The notes under the pieces are model-generated. The model was not told where the DNA came from. It ran no database searches and saw only the letters and a program-made list of their open reading frames with translations. From positions 1-26,703 of the IMG/VR virus record IMGVR_UViG_3300003702_000028: 26,703 nt of DNA; one strand, 5' to 3'. Every line of letters starts with the position of its first letter. Positions within the stretch are counted from its first letter, which is position 1. Position numbers and translations under genes: made by a program. This document shows positions 12,611 to 23,700 of the stretch, one piece after another. The stretch comes from a virus.

Positions 12611-15600
12611 ATGGCAACATTAGAAAAAAAACTTTCTTTATTAATTAAAGAACAGCTTCCAGAATTTGTAAAGCATGAAAATTTAAATTTCATTGCTTTT
12701 ATGAAGGCATATTATGAATTTCTGGAAAGTGGAGAATTAGTATTAACTAGTTTAGGTTCTGTTGATGCCGTTTTAAGTGAAACGCAACCTGCAACAGCAG
12801 GAACTAGCAATTACATTATCTTCCAAGATACTAATAGATATCGACCAGATGAAGATAATAAAATCTTACTTGAAGATACCACGAACGGTGCTTTTATTAA
12901 TGGGGAAACCATTACAGGTCAAACCTCTAAGGCAACTGCGACAGTACGAGTAGAAGATATAAATGAAAATTCTCGTCTGTTTATTTCAGCACAAAATAAA
13001 TTTTTAACAGATGAAACAGTAATTGGTGCTACAACAGGAGCAACTGGCAAAATTGTTTCATATACCGCTAACCCAGTCCAAAATGTTTCACAACTCTTAG
13101 AATATTTTGATGTAGATGAAACTATAGATTCTTTCTTTACAGAATTTAAAGAGACATTTCTTAGAACCTTACCTGACAAATTAGCAACGAGCACTACGGG
13201 TGTAGATAGTTTTGCAGTAGATAAACGTAAACTTTTAAAAAATATTAAAGACCTCTATCGTTCTAAAGGTACGAAGAAAGGCCATGAATTATTTTTTAGA
13301 ATTTTACTCAAAGAAGATCCTGAATTATATTATCCTACAAAAGATGTACTAAGAACATCTGATGGTAGTTGGATACAAGATACTATTATTAGAATAACAC
13401 AAGGTGATAGTACTATTTTAATGGAAGATGCTTCTACGATTAATGGCGATATCTTCCTTCTCATGGAAGATGGTGGACAAATACAACTTCAAGATTCTGT
13501 TTATGGAACATCTAGCTTATTAAACTTATCAGGACAAACAATAACACAAAGTGCTGTTATTGATCCTAGTATAGCAGTGGGACAGCCATACTATGGTTTA
13601 GGATATCCTATTATTAATAAAGCTACTGCAACAGTTGAAGCCGCCTATGGTTTTGATTTTGGTGGAGATAAGATAACAGAACTCGTTATTAATAAGGACA
13701 GTATAGACGGAACTTTCTATACAGGGCATACGATTTCAGGAGTAGACAATAGCGATTCAGATGTTACTTTAATTGGTAAACTTACCACGTGTATTAATTC
13801 TTATAATGCTACCTCATCAAGTTCTACACAATATTTAAGAACTACAGATCCCATAACAATTACAGCTGATAATGGAGAACGTGGTGCAGCTAATATTGCA
13901 TCAGTAACATCTGGTACAATCAATGAAATTATTGTTGATAGTGGAGGTTCAGGTTATGAAGTAGGAGATGTTATTACTGTTACTAACGACAATACAGGCG
14001 GTACGGCTTTAGGGGCCGCAGTAGAATTAGTTAATGGTGGGATCGCTCCAGAAGCAGGTGATTTGGTTGGTGAATTTGAGATAACATTAGAAAGTGGAAC
14101 TTCAGGCGGCCCAGGTGAAATTCTTACAGAATTTAATAATATGGTAATTAAAAATCGTACTGGAGTTTTTTCTCTTAATGAAACTATTACGGGCCAAACA
14201 TCAAAGACAACAGCTACTGTATTAATAAATGACACGACAACTACTTTAGAATATTCTCCTGTTGCTTCTACTCTTGATGGTAGTATTAATGCTAGTGCTA
14301 ATGTAATTACAGTGACAGATGCCACAGGCTTTCCTCCAAATGGTGCTACACTCTTAATAGATTCAGAAGAAATAATTTATATAGGTGTGTCTGGTAATGA
14401 TTTAACTGGATGTAGTAGAGGAGCTAATAACACTACAGCGGCATCACATACCACGGGAACTAGAGTCCTTACTACTTTTGTTGTTAATGAAGTTATCTTA
14501 GGAGCAACAAGTGACTTTAAAGCTACGATAGTAACTTTAGATAACAATGTTTATATCAAGCAACAAAAAGCCTATGATATGGAAGCCACAGATCATATTA
14601 TACTAGAAAATCAAACAGTATACTCTGATGGTATTGTAGGAAATAAGATTGCACAAGAAAGTGGAACCGGTAGTGGTGATGTTACTGATGTTAGAATTAC
14701 CTCAGAAGGATATGGTTATTATAGTTTACCAACACTTGCATTACCAACAACGTCTCCAAGAACAGGAGGTACTGTTTTTGCTAAGGGTACCAGTGTGGGT
14801 AAGATAGGTGATATCAATATAGGTAACCCAGGAGCTCATTATACTACTACCACATATTTAAACAGTTATACTAATTTCTTATGTACTACCATTTCAGGTT
14901 CTTTTATATTGAATGAAACAGTAACAGGTGGAACCAGTGGGGCTACAGCTAGATATAAAGATACACAAGCTACTATTAATATATTAAGTTTGGATACTGT
15001 AGTAGGAACTTTTGTAGCAGGCGAAACTATTACTGGCGGTACATCGGGTGAAAGTGCTGTTATAAATTCTTATACATTATCTGAGGGGTATGCGGTAACT
15101 GACGTAATAGCAAAAACTTCCGGTGCATATTCTAACCAAGACGGTTGGGTAGGAGAGAAAGCTAAGAGAATACAAGACAGTTATTATTATCAAGATTTTT
15201 CATATGTAGTAAAGACAGGAACATCTATTAATAATTGGCGTGATGAATTGATTGCGGCGATACATCCTGCAGGCTTTGCTCTTTTTGGACAAATAGATTT
15301 AGCAACGGCTGTACAATCTATAGCCAATATTACATCTATTACAGGACTTGGACCTGTATTGAAACGTATTTTCATTACATTATTTGGTAGACGTTTAGGT
15401 ACGACAGATCAAGCTCCAATCAATCCTACTCCAGATGCAGGTAATCAATTCTTATCTCCATATGGCGCTCCTCATTATGGTCATCATTTAAAAGTTGATG
15501 CTGGTACAGGTAATTTTACTTTTGCTGAGACTATCACAGGTGGAACTTCAGGTGCGACAGGTAAGGTGGCGAGTGACGTAACTGCTGATGATGGGGTGCG

Positions 15601-16300
15601 TATTGTAACTTATGTTCCTGTTAGTGGTATTTTCGTAGTAGGTGATTTACTTACAGGTGGAGGTAGTGGTAAGACCGCCACAGTATTTGAAGTTTATGGA
15701 CTGCGTGGGTTTAGGGATGTAACACTTAATAAGTATATCGAGATAAAATTCAGCACAGGTCCTACTACAAGTGTAGCTTCAGCACTTCCAGCTCTGGTTG
15801 ATGCTGAGCGTTATAAGTTTGCAAACAGTATGATAGATAGTGCAACTTCTACCAGAACATTTACCCCAGGTAGTACCACATATAATGTTTATCCTGTATA
15901 TCTTACCGCACTCACTACTATTACAAGTGCTATAAATGCTTCAGTAACAACTATACCAGTAGCAGCTACAGATAATCTTCCTACAGAAGGAACAATTAAA
16001 TTAGGAACAGAAGAAATAACATATACAGGAAGGTCTACCTCTTCAGGTGCAGGTAACCTTACTGGAGCAACACGAGGTGCTAATAGTACGACAGCCGCCT
16101 CACATCTTATCAATGCGAACCTCACACTTGTAAGAAATGCTATACGACAGGGTAACGAAGGGGTATCAGTAGGATATAGAATACAAGATTGGGCAACCGA
16201 TTATAATGGGCAATCAATTACTTTAGGAGATGTTATTAATACCCCAGGTAAGAAAAATAATATTTCACCTCCTACAGAACTCACAATCTGGGTCACTTAA
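12611..16300 (+). CDS. Large baseplate/tail structural protein in gp7 position
   Basis: This 1229-residue protein sits between gp6 and gp8, where T4 has gp7. The N-terminus (IKEQLPEFVKHENLNFIAFM) and KNIKDLYRSKGTKKGHELFF followed by LYYPTKD (about residues 210-245) are signatures I associate with structural proteins at this place in marine T4-like phages; direct likeness to T4 gp7 is not visible. The rest is built of repeats: several GETITGGTSGAT-type units and two ~60-residue units with TGATRGANSTTAASH (nt about 14268-14472 and 15910-16125). Residues at about 860-905 (SYVVKTGTSINNWRDELIAA, IHPAGFALFGQ) are another recognisable module. It starts 2 bases after gp6. Confidence 0.75.
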   Translation: MATLEKKLSLLIKEQLPEFVKHENLNFIAFMKAYYEFLESGELVLTSLGSVDAVLSETQPATAGTSNYIIFQDTNRYRPDEDNKILLEDTTNGAFINGETITGQTSKATATVRVEDINENSRLFISAQNKFLTDETVIGATTGATGKIVSYTANPVQNVSQLLEYFDVDETIDSFFTEFKETFLRTLPDKLATSTTGVDSFAVDKRKLLKNIKDLYRSKGTKKGHELFFRILLKEDPELYYPTKDVLRTSDGSWIQDTIIRITQGDSTILMEDASTINGDIFLLMEDGGQIQLQDSVYGTSSLLNLSGQTITQSAVIDPSIAVGQPYYGLGYPIINKATATVEAAYGFDFGGDKITELVINKDSIDGTFYTGHTISGVDNSDSDVTLIGKLTTCINSYNATSSSSTQYLRTTDPITITADNGERGAANIASVTSGTINEIIVDSGGSGYEVGDVITVTNDNTGGTALGAAVELVNGGIAPEAGDLVGEFEITLESGTSGGPGEILTEFNNMVIKNRTGVFSLNETITGQTSKTTATVLINDTTTTLEYSPVASTLDGSINASANVITVTDATGFPPNGATLLIDSEEIIYIGVSGNDLTGCSRGANNTTAASHTTGTRVLTTFVVNEVILGATSDFKATIVTLDNNVYIKQQKAYDMEATDHIILENQTVYSDGIVGNKIAQESGTGSGDVTDVRITSEGYGYYSLPTLALPTTSPRTGGTVFAKGTSVGKIGDINIGNPGAHYTTTTYLNSYTNFLCTTISGSFILNETVTGGTSGATARYKDTQATINILSLDTVVGTFVAGETITGGTSGESAVINSYTLSEGYAVTDVIAKTSGAYSNQDGWVGEKAKRIQDSYYYQDFSYVVKTGTSINNWRDELIAAIHPAGFALFGQIDLATAVQSIANITSITGLGPVLKRIFITLFGRRLGTTDQAPINPTPDAGNQFLSPYGAPHYGHHLKVDAGTGNFTFAETITGGTSGATGKVASDVTADDGVRIVTYVPVSGIFVVGDLLTGGGSGKTATVFEVYGLRGFRDVTLNKYIEIKFSTGPTTSVASALPALVDAERYKFANSMIDSATSTRTFTPGSTTYNVYPVYLTALTTITSAINASVTTIPVAATDNLPTEGTIKLGTEEITYTGRSTSSGAGNLTGATRGANSTTAASHLINANLTLVRNAIRQGNEGVSVGYRIQDWATDYNGQSITLGDVINTPGKKNNISPPTELTIWVT

Positions 16301-16304
16301 CCAT

Positions 16305-16312
16305 TATAAATA
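16305..16312 (+). promoter_or_regulatory. T4-type late promoter before gp8
   Basis: An exact TATAAATA begins 4 bases after the stop of the 1229-aa gene and lies 28 bases before ATG 16341, whose ribosome site is TTAGAGAGAAC. Confidence 0.8.
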
Positions 16313-16340
16313 ATAATAAATATTAGAGAGAACTAATACC

Positions 16341-17744
16341 ATGGCAGCAATAGTAACTAATAAATTTAGAATTAATAACGCAGATCAATTTTACGAATCT
16401 TTTGGTGAAGCATCTGCTACACAATATTGGCTTTTTGTCGGTAGACCACAGCCATTTTCATCAAGTACAGGAGGTGGTACCGATTCAGCTCCACCTACAC
16501 CATTAGATAATGTTGTAGATGAGTTTATATATTTTCGAGATATGATTGCCGCTAAGAGAATTACCTCAAGCGACATTTCATATGTTTGTCCACGACACAC
16601 TTGGACCACTGGTACAATCTATGATTACTATAGAGGTGATTATGGTTCAACGGTAGCGGGAAGTGTAGTAACAACAAGAGCCGGTGGCACAAACTTATGG
16701 GCATCTACCACAATATTTTATGTTCTCAATTCTTCCAACCAAGTTTGGAAGTGTATGTGGAATGCTGCTGGTGTTGCTTCGACGTATGAGCCGTATCAAG
16801 CTACCCCATCAACTACATCTGAATTAAATACCGCAGATGGATATTATTGGAAATATCTTTATACACTTACCACAACTGAGATTACTAATTTTTTAACAAC
16901 AGATTTTCTACCAGTTCATGTAGATGCTGCAGTACAGACAGGTGCGGTAAATGGAGATATTTTACACTATAAAGTAGATGCAGCAGGTTCAGGATATACC
17001 CCAGATACATATACACCTGTCACAGTTAATGGAGATGGAACTACACCGGCAACTGTTTCTATTCTAGTAGATAGTTCTGGTACAGTTGAGAGTGTGACTG
17101 CTGTTACGAATGGTGTAGGTTATACTTTTGCAAGTATTACAATGCCAGCAGGAGCAGGCGGAGGTTCAGGAGAAACAATCACTCCTATTATTGGACCCAA
17201 AGGTGGTCATGGTGATAATGCAATAGAAGGATTAGGTGGGTATTATGTTGCAATGAATACGACTATTGCGGGGACCGCTGGTTCTGGTGACTTTGTAGTA
17301 GACCAAGATTTCCGTCGAATTGGTGTTGTGAGAGATCCTTTAAATTCTTCAAGTGCTGTACCTACGGCAACTACTTTGAGTGCTTTAAAATCTATGACAT
17401 TTTCTGCATCACCTACTCCAGGAAGTTTTGACGCCGATCAGGCCCTTACAGGTGGAACGAGTGGGGCAAAAGGTTTAGTAGTTAGTTATGATTCTTCTAC
17501 CCGTGTATTGAAATATATACAAACACAATATACAGGTGTAGATACTGATGGAGATTTGACTTCCTTCGCCGCAAGTGAAGTAGTGACTGGTACAGGAGGT
17601 TCAACTCCTACAGGGACTATTGCTACACTAGCAGGATCTGAAATAGAATACTATTCTGGTGATGTGATCTATGCAGAAAATAGATCGCCTATTACAAGGG
17701 CAGCAGATCAGACAGAGAACATAAAACTCATCATTGAGTTCTGA
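16341..17744 (+). CDS. 8: Baseplate wedge protein gp8
   Basis: Both ends match T4 gp8. The N-terminus has IVTNKFRINNADQFYESFG and YWLFVGRPQPFSS (T4: IVTSKFR..NFYNSIG, FITFGRSEPWSS). The C-terminus reads YYSGDVIYAENRSPITRAAD followed by QTENIKLIIEF, against T4 SGEMIYMENRPPI..AMDQTEEINILF. At 467 residues it is longer than T4 gp8 (334). The extra length comes from beta-rich inserts such as GSGYTPDTYTPVTVNGDG and one LTGGTSGAKGLVVSY unit of the type repeated in the neighbouring large proteins. gp8 dimers form part of each baseplate wedge. Confidence 0.9.
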   Translation: MAAIVTNKFRINNADQFYESFGEASATQYWLFVGRPQPFSSSTGGGTDSAPPTPLDNVVDEFIYFRDMIAAKRITSSDISYVCPRHTWTTGTIYDYYRGDYGSTVAGSVVTTRAGGTNLWASTTIFYVLNSSNQVWKCMWNAAGVASTYEPYQATPSTTSELNTADGYYWKYLYTLTTTEITNFLTTDFLPVHVDAAVQTGAVNGDILHYKVDAAGSGYTPDTYTPVTVNGDGTTPATVSILVDSSGTVESVTAVTNGVGYTFASITMPAGAGGGSGETITPIIGPKGGHGDNAIEGLGGYYVAMNTTIAGTAGSGDFVVDQDFRRIGVVRDPLNSSSAVPTATTLSALKSMTFSASPTPGSFDADQALTGGTSGAKGLVVSYDSSTRVLKYIQTQYTGVDTDGDLTSFAASEVVTGTGGSTPTGTIATLAGSEIEYYSGDVIYAENRSPITRAADQTENIKLIIEF

Positions 17745-17757
17745 TTAGGAAATTATA

Positions 17758-20700
17758 ATGCCAGCTAAAACTGATTTTAATGTACAACCCTTTTACGACG
17801 ATTGGAGCTTAACGGATGATTTCTATAGAGTTCTTTTTCGTCCAGGGTATGCAATACAAGCAAGGGAGTTAACCCAACTACAAACGATCCTTCAAAACCA
17901 AATTGAACAATTTGGAGATCATATCTTTAAAGAAGGAACGATTATTATTCCTGGTCATGTAGGTTATGATGCACAATTTTATGCTGTTAAAATTCAGCCT
18001 ACATTTTCAACAGGAACAGTTGCAGATTATTTAAGTGACTATGATGGTGCAATCATTACGGGTGCAACTTCAGGTGTTACCGCAAAGGTTATTAGTTATG
18101 CAGTTGCAACTACAGCTGGGGACCCCGATACTTTATTTGTAAAATATATTAAAACATCTAGTGCTAATAATGCGACAATTTCTTTTAGTGACAATGAATA
18201 CCTAGGTGCTGATAAAACCATATCGACATATACTTATGGTAATACAACTACTCTCAGGACAGCAGCTACAGCTACTGATACAACCATTTATCTTACAGAT
18301 GCAGCTGCATTTCCTTCTGCAGGTTCTATTAAAATAGGTGATGAGGATATTACCTATACAGGAAAATCTACAAATGATTTAACAGGTTGTACGAGAGGAA
18401 CTGATGATACTGCTGCAGCAGCACATTCAATATTAGCTACAGTTACAAATACACTCCTTACAAATTCTGCACAATTATTATCTGCGAGCGCTACCGCTAT
18501 AGGTTCGCAAGCAAGTGTGCAAGAGGGTATTTTCTTTGTTAGAGGATTTTTTGTTCAAACAGAAACACAAACTCTTATTTTAGACAAGTATACTAATACA
18601 CCATCTTATAGAGTAGGGTTTGATGTAACTGAAACAATATTAACACCAGAAACAGATGCTGCTCTCTTAGATAATGCTCAGGGTCAAAGTAACTTTGCTG
18701 CACCAGGTGCTGATAGATTTAAGATGACGTTGGCCTTAGCCAAGAAAGAGCTAACGGCAACTGATGATTCTAATTTTGTAGAATTACTCCGTGTCGAAAA
18801 TGGAGTCATTTTAAATAAGGTTCGTTCTACTGAATATTCTGTTGTAGAAAAAATGATCGCCCGAAGAACATCGGACGAATCGGGTAATTATATTGTTGAT
18901 TATTTTGGAGTAGAACCAAGAGAAAATCTAGACGACGGATCTAACCGTGGTATCTATACTGCTGCAACTGGTGGATTAGAAAATAAATTAACTTATGTTA
19001 TTGGTCCAGGTAAAGCATATGTTAGTGGCCACGAATATGAATTTTTAACTACTAGTTTTGTTAATACAAACAAGGCTAGAGATACACAATCACAAAACAA
19101 CGATACTATACCTTTTAATTTAGGTAACTTTAGTAATGTAGATAAAATTTATGGGATGCCAGATACTACTGACGGTACTGCGGGTCTTAGTGATATCGTT
19201 GTTTTTAAAGAAGTACAATTTTATGATATTGCGACAGGTGTCCGAGGAACCACTACAGGTGGAGTCCATGTTGGATTAGCTCGATCAAGAGGTTTTGAAT
19301 ATTCTAGTGGGACAGTAGGTGCAACGAGTAGTAATTTAGCATCAGTATATAAACATTATTTGTTTGATATTACGATGTTCACCGATCTAACGATTAGTTC
19401 TGCTACTACACTTACGGCAGGAGCTATAATTACAGGTGGGACTTCAGGTGCTACTGGTATTGTTTTTGCAAATGTGGCAGCAGGTACAAGTATCACAGTG
19501 ATGCAAACTGTAGGTACCTTTGTTACAGGTGAAACAATTGGTAGTAGTGATTCTACTGACACACCTGGTTCAGGAACTCTTAGTGCAGTTACTTCAAGAG
19601 AATTTTCTAAAGATGTGAAACAAATTTATATGCTACAAACTGCTGGTGCAGGAATGGATTATACTGCCGATACAGTATTGAATAGTAAATTTGAATTAAC
19701 GGGACAGATAACTTGCGATGTTACCAAAGCGACAACATTAAATGCTGGTATAAATGATACAGCTACTACCATCACTACCCCAGGTAGCGGCACGGACGGT
19801 TTTCCAGTACCGGGAGTTTTTGTAATAGGTACAGAACTTGTTTCTTATACAGGAACTTCAGCTACTGAGTTTACAGGTTGTGTTAGAGGGGTACATGATA
19901 CTACAGCAGCAGCCCACTCTGCAGCAGCTAGTATTACTAACTTGACAGTAACAGGACAAAATACTTTCTTTAATGAAGAGGTAGCGATTAATGATGTTTT
20001 AACATTTCCTTCTGGTGCAGGTGGTACAGATCAGGAGGCTCGGGTAGCCGTTATACTTAGTGGAACAACTTTAGGTTTGGTTAATGACCCGTCACCTCCA
20101 TTAAGTAGTGCCGTAACTTCGGTATCAATTAATCGTATCCGAGCACAATTACAAGAACAAGAGGAAACAGTACTTGTATATAAATTACCGAAAGACGATG
20201 TTTCAACTCTATTAGATTCTATTACAGGAACAACTGATACTACCTTTACTGTCCGTCGAGAATTTACTGGAACTACAGATGGTTCTAGTGCTGTTGCTTT
20301 TACTGTAGGATCAAATCAAACATTTGCTTCTTATTCTAATGCAAATTATACTTTAAGTATTTTAACGGCGGGTAGTGGAAGTGGAGTACAAGGTGATATT
20401 ATTTCAATAGATGGTAATGTGACAGGTACAGGAACACAAACTATTACAGTTACCGATGTTACTAACTTAGGAACAAGCTGTAAGGTTAAATTAAATGCAA
20501 CGGTCACTTTATCTGTAGCAGGTCAAAAAACAAAAACTGTTAATTATTCTACCCCAGTAACAATAGCCTATGATGCTACAAGTGGTGGTGGGACTCAAAG
20601 TGATACCTACGGAGAGAGAGTTGGTGATAAAGAAATTTCCGTGGGAGTAGCAGATGCATTTAGGTTGCGTGCTGTTTATGAAGCTGCCGACATTACAACC

Positions 20701-23700
20701 GTACCGGTTGCACCTACATTAACAATATCTGTCGCTACTGGAACATATGCAGCGGGTACAACTATTACAGGAACGAGCAGCGGAGCAAAAGGTGTAGTTA
20801 TTTCTCATAGTCCTTCGACTACCGTATCTTTTGTTGTAGCGTCAGGTACATTTACAACATTAGACCAAATAACAGGTACAAACACCGCAGGTACTACCGT
20901 AACTGCTACGGTAGGTGCAGTAGCGACGGGTGATACTGATATTACAGATAGTTTTACTTTAGATAGTGGAATGAGAGATTCATATTATGATATCTCTAGA
21001 TTGGTTAGAAATCCAGATGCCCTAACACCATTAGGACGAATACTTATAATCTTTGACTACTTTACACATACAGGTACGGGCGATTATTTCTCCGTTGATT
21101 CTTATCCGGTAGGAACAGGTGCAACACAAATTCCATATGGAGATATTCCTACCTATAATGCTACAACAGTAGATCCAGAAACACTTTCTCCTAAAGGTTT
21201 TTATGAGTTGCGTGATTCTTTAGATTTTAGACCACGGGTTGCAAATGTTGCTGTTACAAGTGGTACCGCTCCATTTTCATTTAGTACCAGAGCTTTTGAA
21301 GGTACAGGATCTTCAACTGGCGATTTGGTAAAACCAGATGATACTATTAGAATGGATTATACTTTCTACTTACCACGACGAGATTTTATTATCTTAACCG
21401 ATGAAGGAGTGTTTCAAGTTATAGAAGGTATCTCAGCTGAACAACCAGCATATCCAGCTATGTTGAATACGACAGATATGCATTTGGCCACAGTTGAAAT
21501 GAATGCTTACACATATAGTGCAGAAGATATGACATTGCAACATATGGATAATAGACGTTATACGATGGAAGATATTGGATTACTAGACAGACGTATTAGT
21601 AATTTAGAATATTATACTTCTCTCGCCTTATTAGAAAAAGAAACGCAGAGTTTTCAATTACAGGATGCTGCAGGTTTAGATAGATTTAAATCAGGATTTA
21701 TTGTAGATAATTTTTATGGACATAACATTGGTCAAAATGAAGCAAAAGATTATCAATGTTCCGTTGATCCTGCACTAGGTAATTTAAGAGCTTCAAGTTA
21801 TAATGATAACGTAGCTTTAATAGAAGAAAATACAACAGACGCTCAACGTACTGCGGACGGATACCAAAAGACAGGTGATCTAATTACGTTGCCCTATATA
21901 CATGAAGCTTCGGTAACGCAACCTTTATCTAGTAGGGTAGAAAATGTTAACCCCTTTAATGTAGCCTCTTGGGTGGGCACCATTACACTAAATCCCGAAA
22001 CAGATATTTGGATAGATACAAAACGAGTGCCGGCATTGATAGTTAATGTAGAAGGTAACTACGAACAAATGATGAGAACCCATAAAGACGCATTAGGTAC
22101 TATTTGGGATTCATGGGAAACAATTTGGACAGGAAAAGCTAAAACATCGTGGAGTGGAAGACTCACATATGCGGGACATGCGAGACGAGCGGAGTCAGGT
22201 ACTGAAAGTATAGACCGAAGACGAAAACGAACGGGTGTACATACACGATTAACTGAACGCATAGATAAAATTAGTCAAGGTGATAGAGTTATAAATGTAG
22301 AAGTTATTCCTTGGATGCGAGAAAAGCTTGTTCAATTTGTTGGAAAAAACTTTAAGCCAAAAACACGTTTGTATGTTTTCTTTGATAAACAAAATGTAAA
22401 TATATTTGTTAAGCCTACGGGAACTAGTGCAGTTTCGAGTACTACAACAGGTACACTAACTAAAACATCAACTGCAATTCCAGTAACCTTATTGGATACA
22501 TTTCCTACAACAGGTACTGTATTGATAGACACCGAACAGATTATATATACAGGAAAATCTGCAATTACAGGTGCAGGTAATTTAACAGGACTAACACGGG
22601 CTGCAAATAGTACATTAGCTGCTGCTCATGCAAGTGGAGCAACAGTGAGTGGGTCTGTTAATACAATGCCACTTATAACAAATGCACTTGGTGAGATTAA
22701 TGGAACCTTTGCATTACCTAATACTGACACTACACGATTTAGAGTAGGTAAACGAACCTTTAGAATGACAGATAGTGTCACTAATGTTATGACTGCTGGT
22801 ATAGTAGAGTCGGCGGGTGAAGCCATTTATGAAGCACGGGGTAATTTAGAAACTGTCCGAGAAGATATTTTAGCTGTAAGAAATGCTACCGTCACTAAAG
22901 AGACAGTTACCGAAGAAGCAACCGTTACTTCAACTAGAGCAATTTCTAGAGTTTTTGGTTGGCACGATCCACTTGCACAAACATTTCTAACAGAACAAGA
23001 CAATGGAGAATTTATTACAAAGGTAGATGTTTTCTTCCAGACAAAAGATGATACTTTACCTGTTACCTTACAAATTAGAAATGTTGTCAATGGTTATCCT
23101 GGTAAAATAATACTACCGTTTAGCACTGTGATTAAAAATGCTGTAGATGTTACAACAACTAGTGATGCAACTACACCTACAACATTTACTTTTGAGTCAC
23201 CGGTATATATTAAGAAGAATGCAGAATATGCTATAGTACTCTTATCAAACTCTAATGCATTTAGAGTTTGGATTTCTAAGATGGGAGAAATAGATACAGG
23301 AGGCACTAGAGCAATTTCATCACAGCCGCATCTAGGATCTTTATTTAAATCACAAAATGCTTCAACATGGACTGCTTCACAATTTGAAGATTTAAAGTTC
23401 ACCTTATATCGGGCTAAGTTTGATACTGCGGCCACAGGCAACTTTACATTAGTAAATGAAGAATTGAGTTCTACTAGCGGTCATATTAGTACATTAGATA
23501 AGCATCCTTTAGTAACAAAAATAGGTACTGCGGCTGTTAAAGTAAAATTTACCAACCATGGTATGTATTCAACAAATAATAGTGTTATTATATCAGGCGT
23601 AAAATCTGAAATAAGTGATACTACTCTAAATGAAACTTTGACCGATTCAGATACTACCATTACAATAACATCAGCAACGAATTTCCCAACAGGTGGCGGT

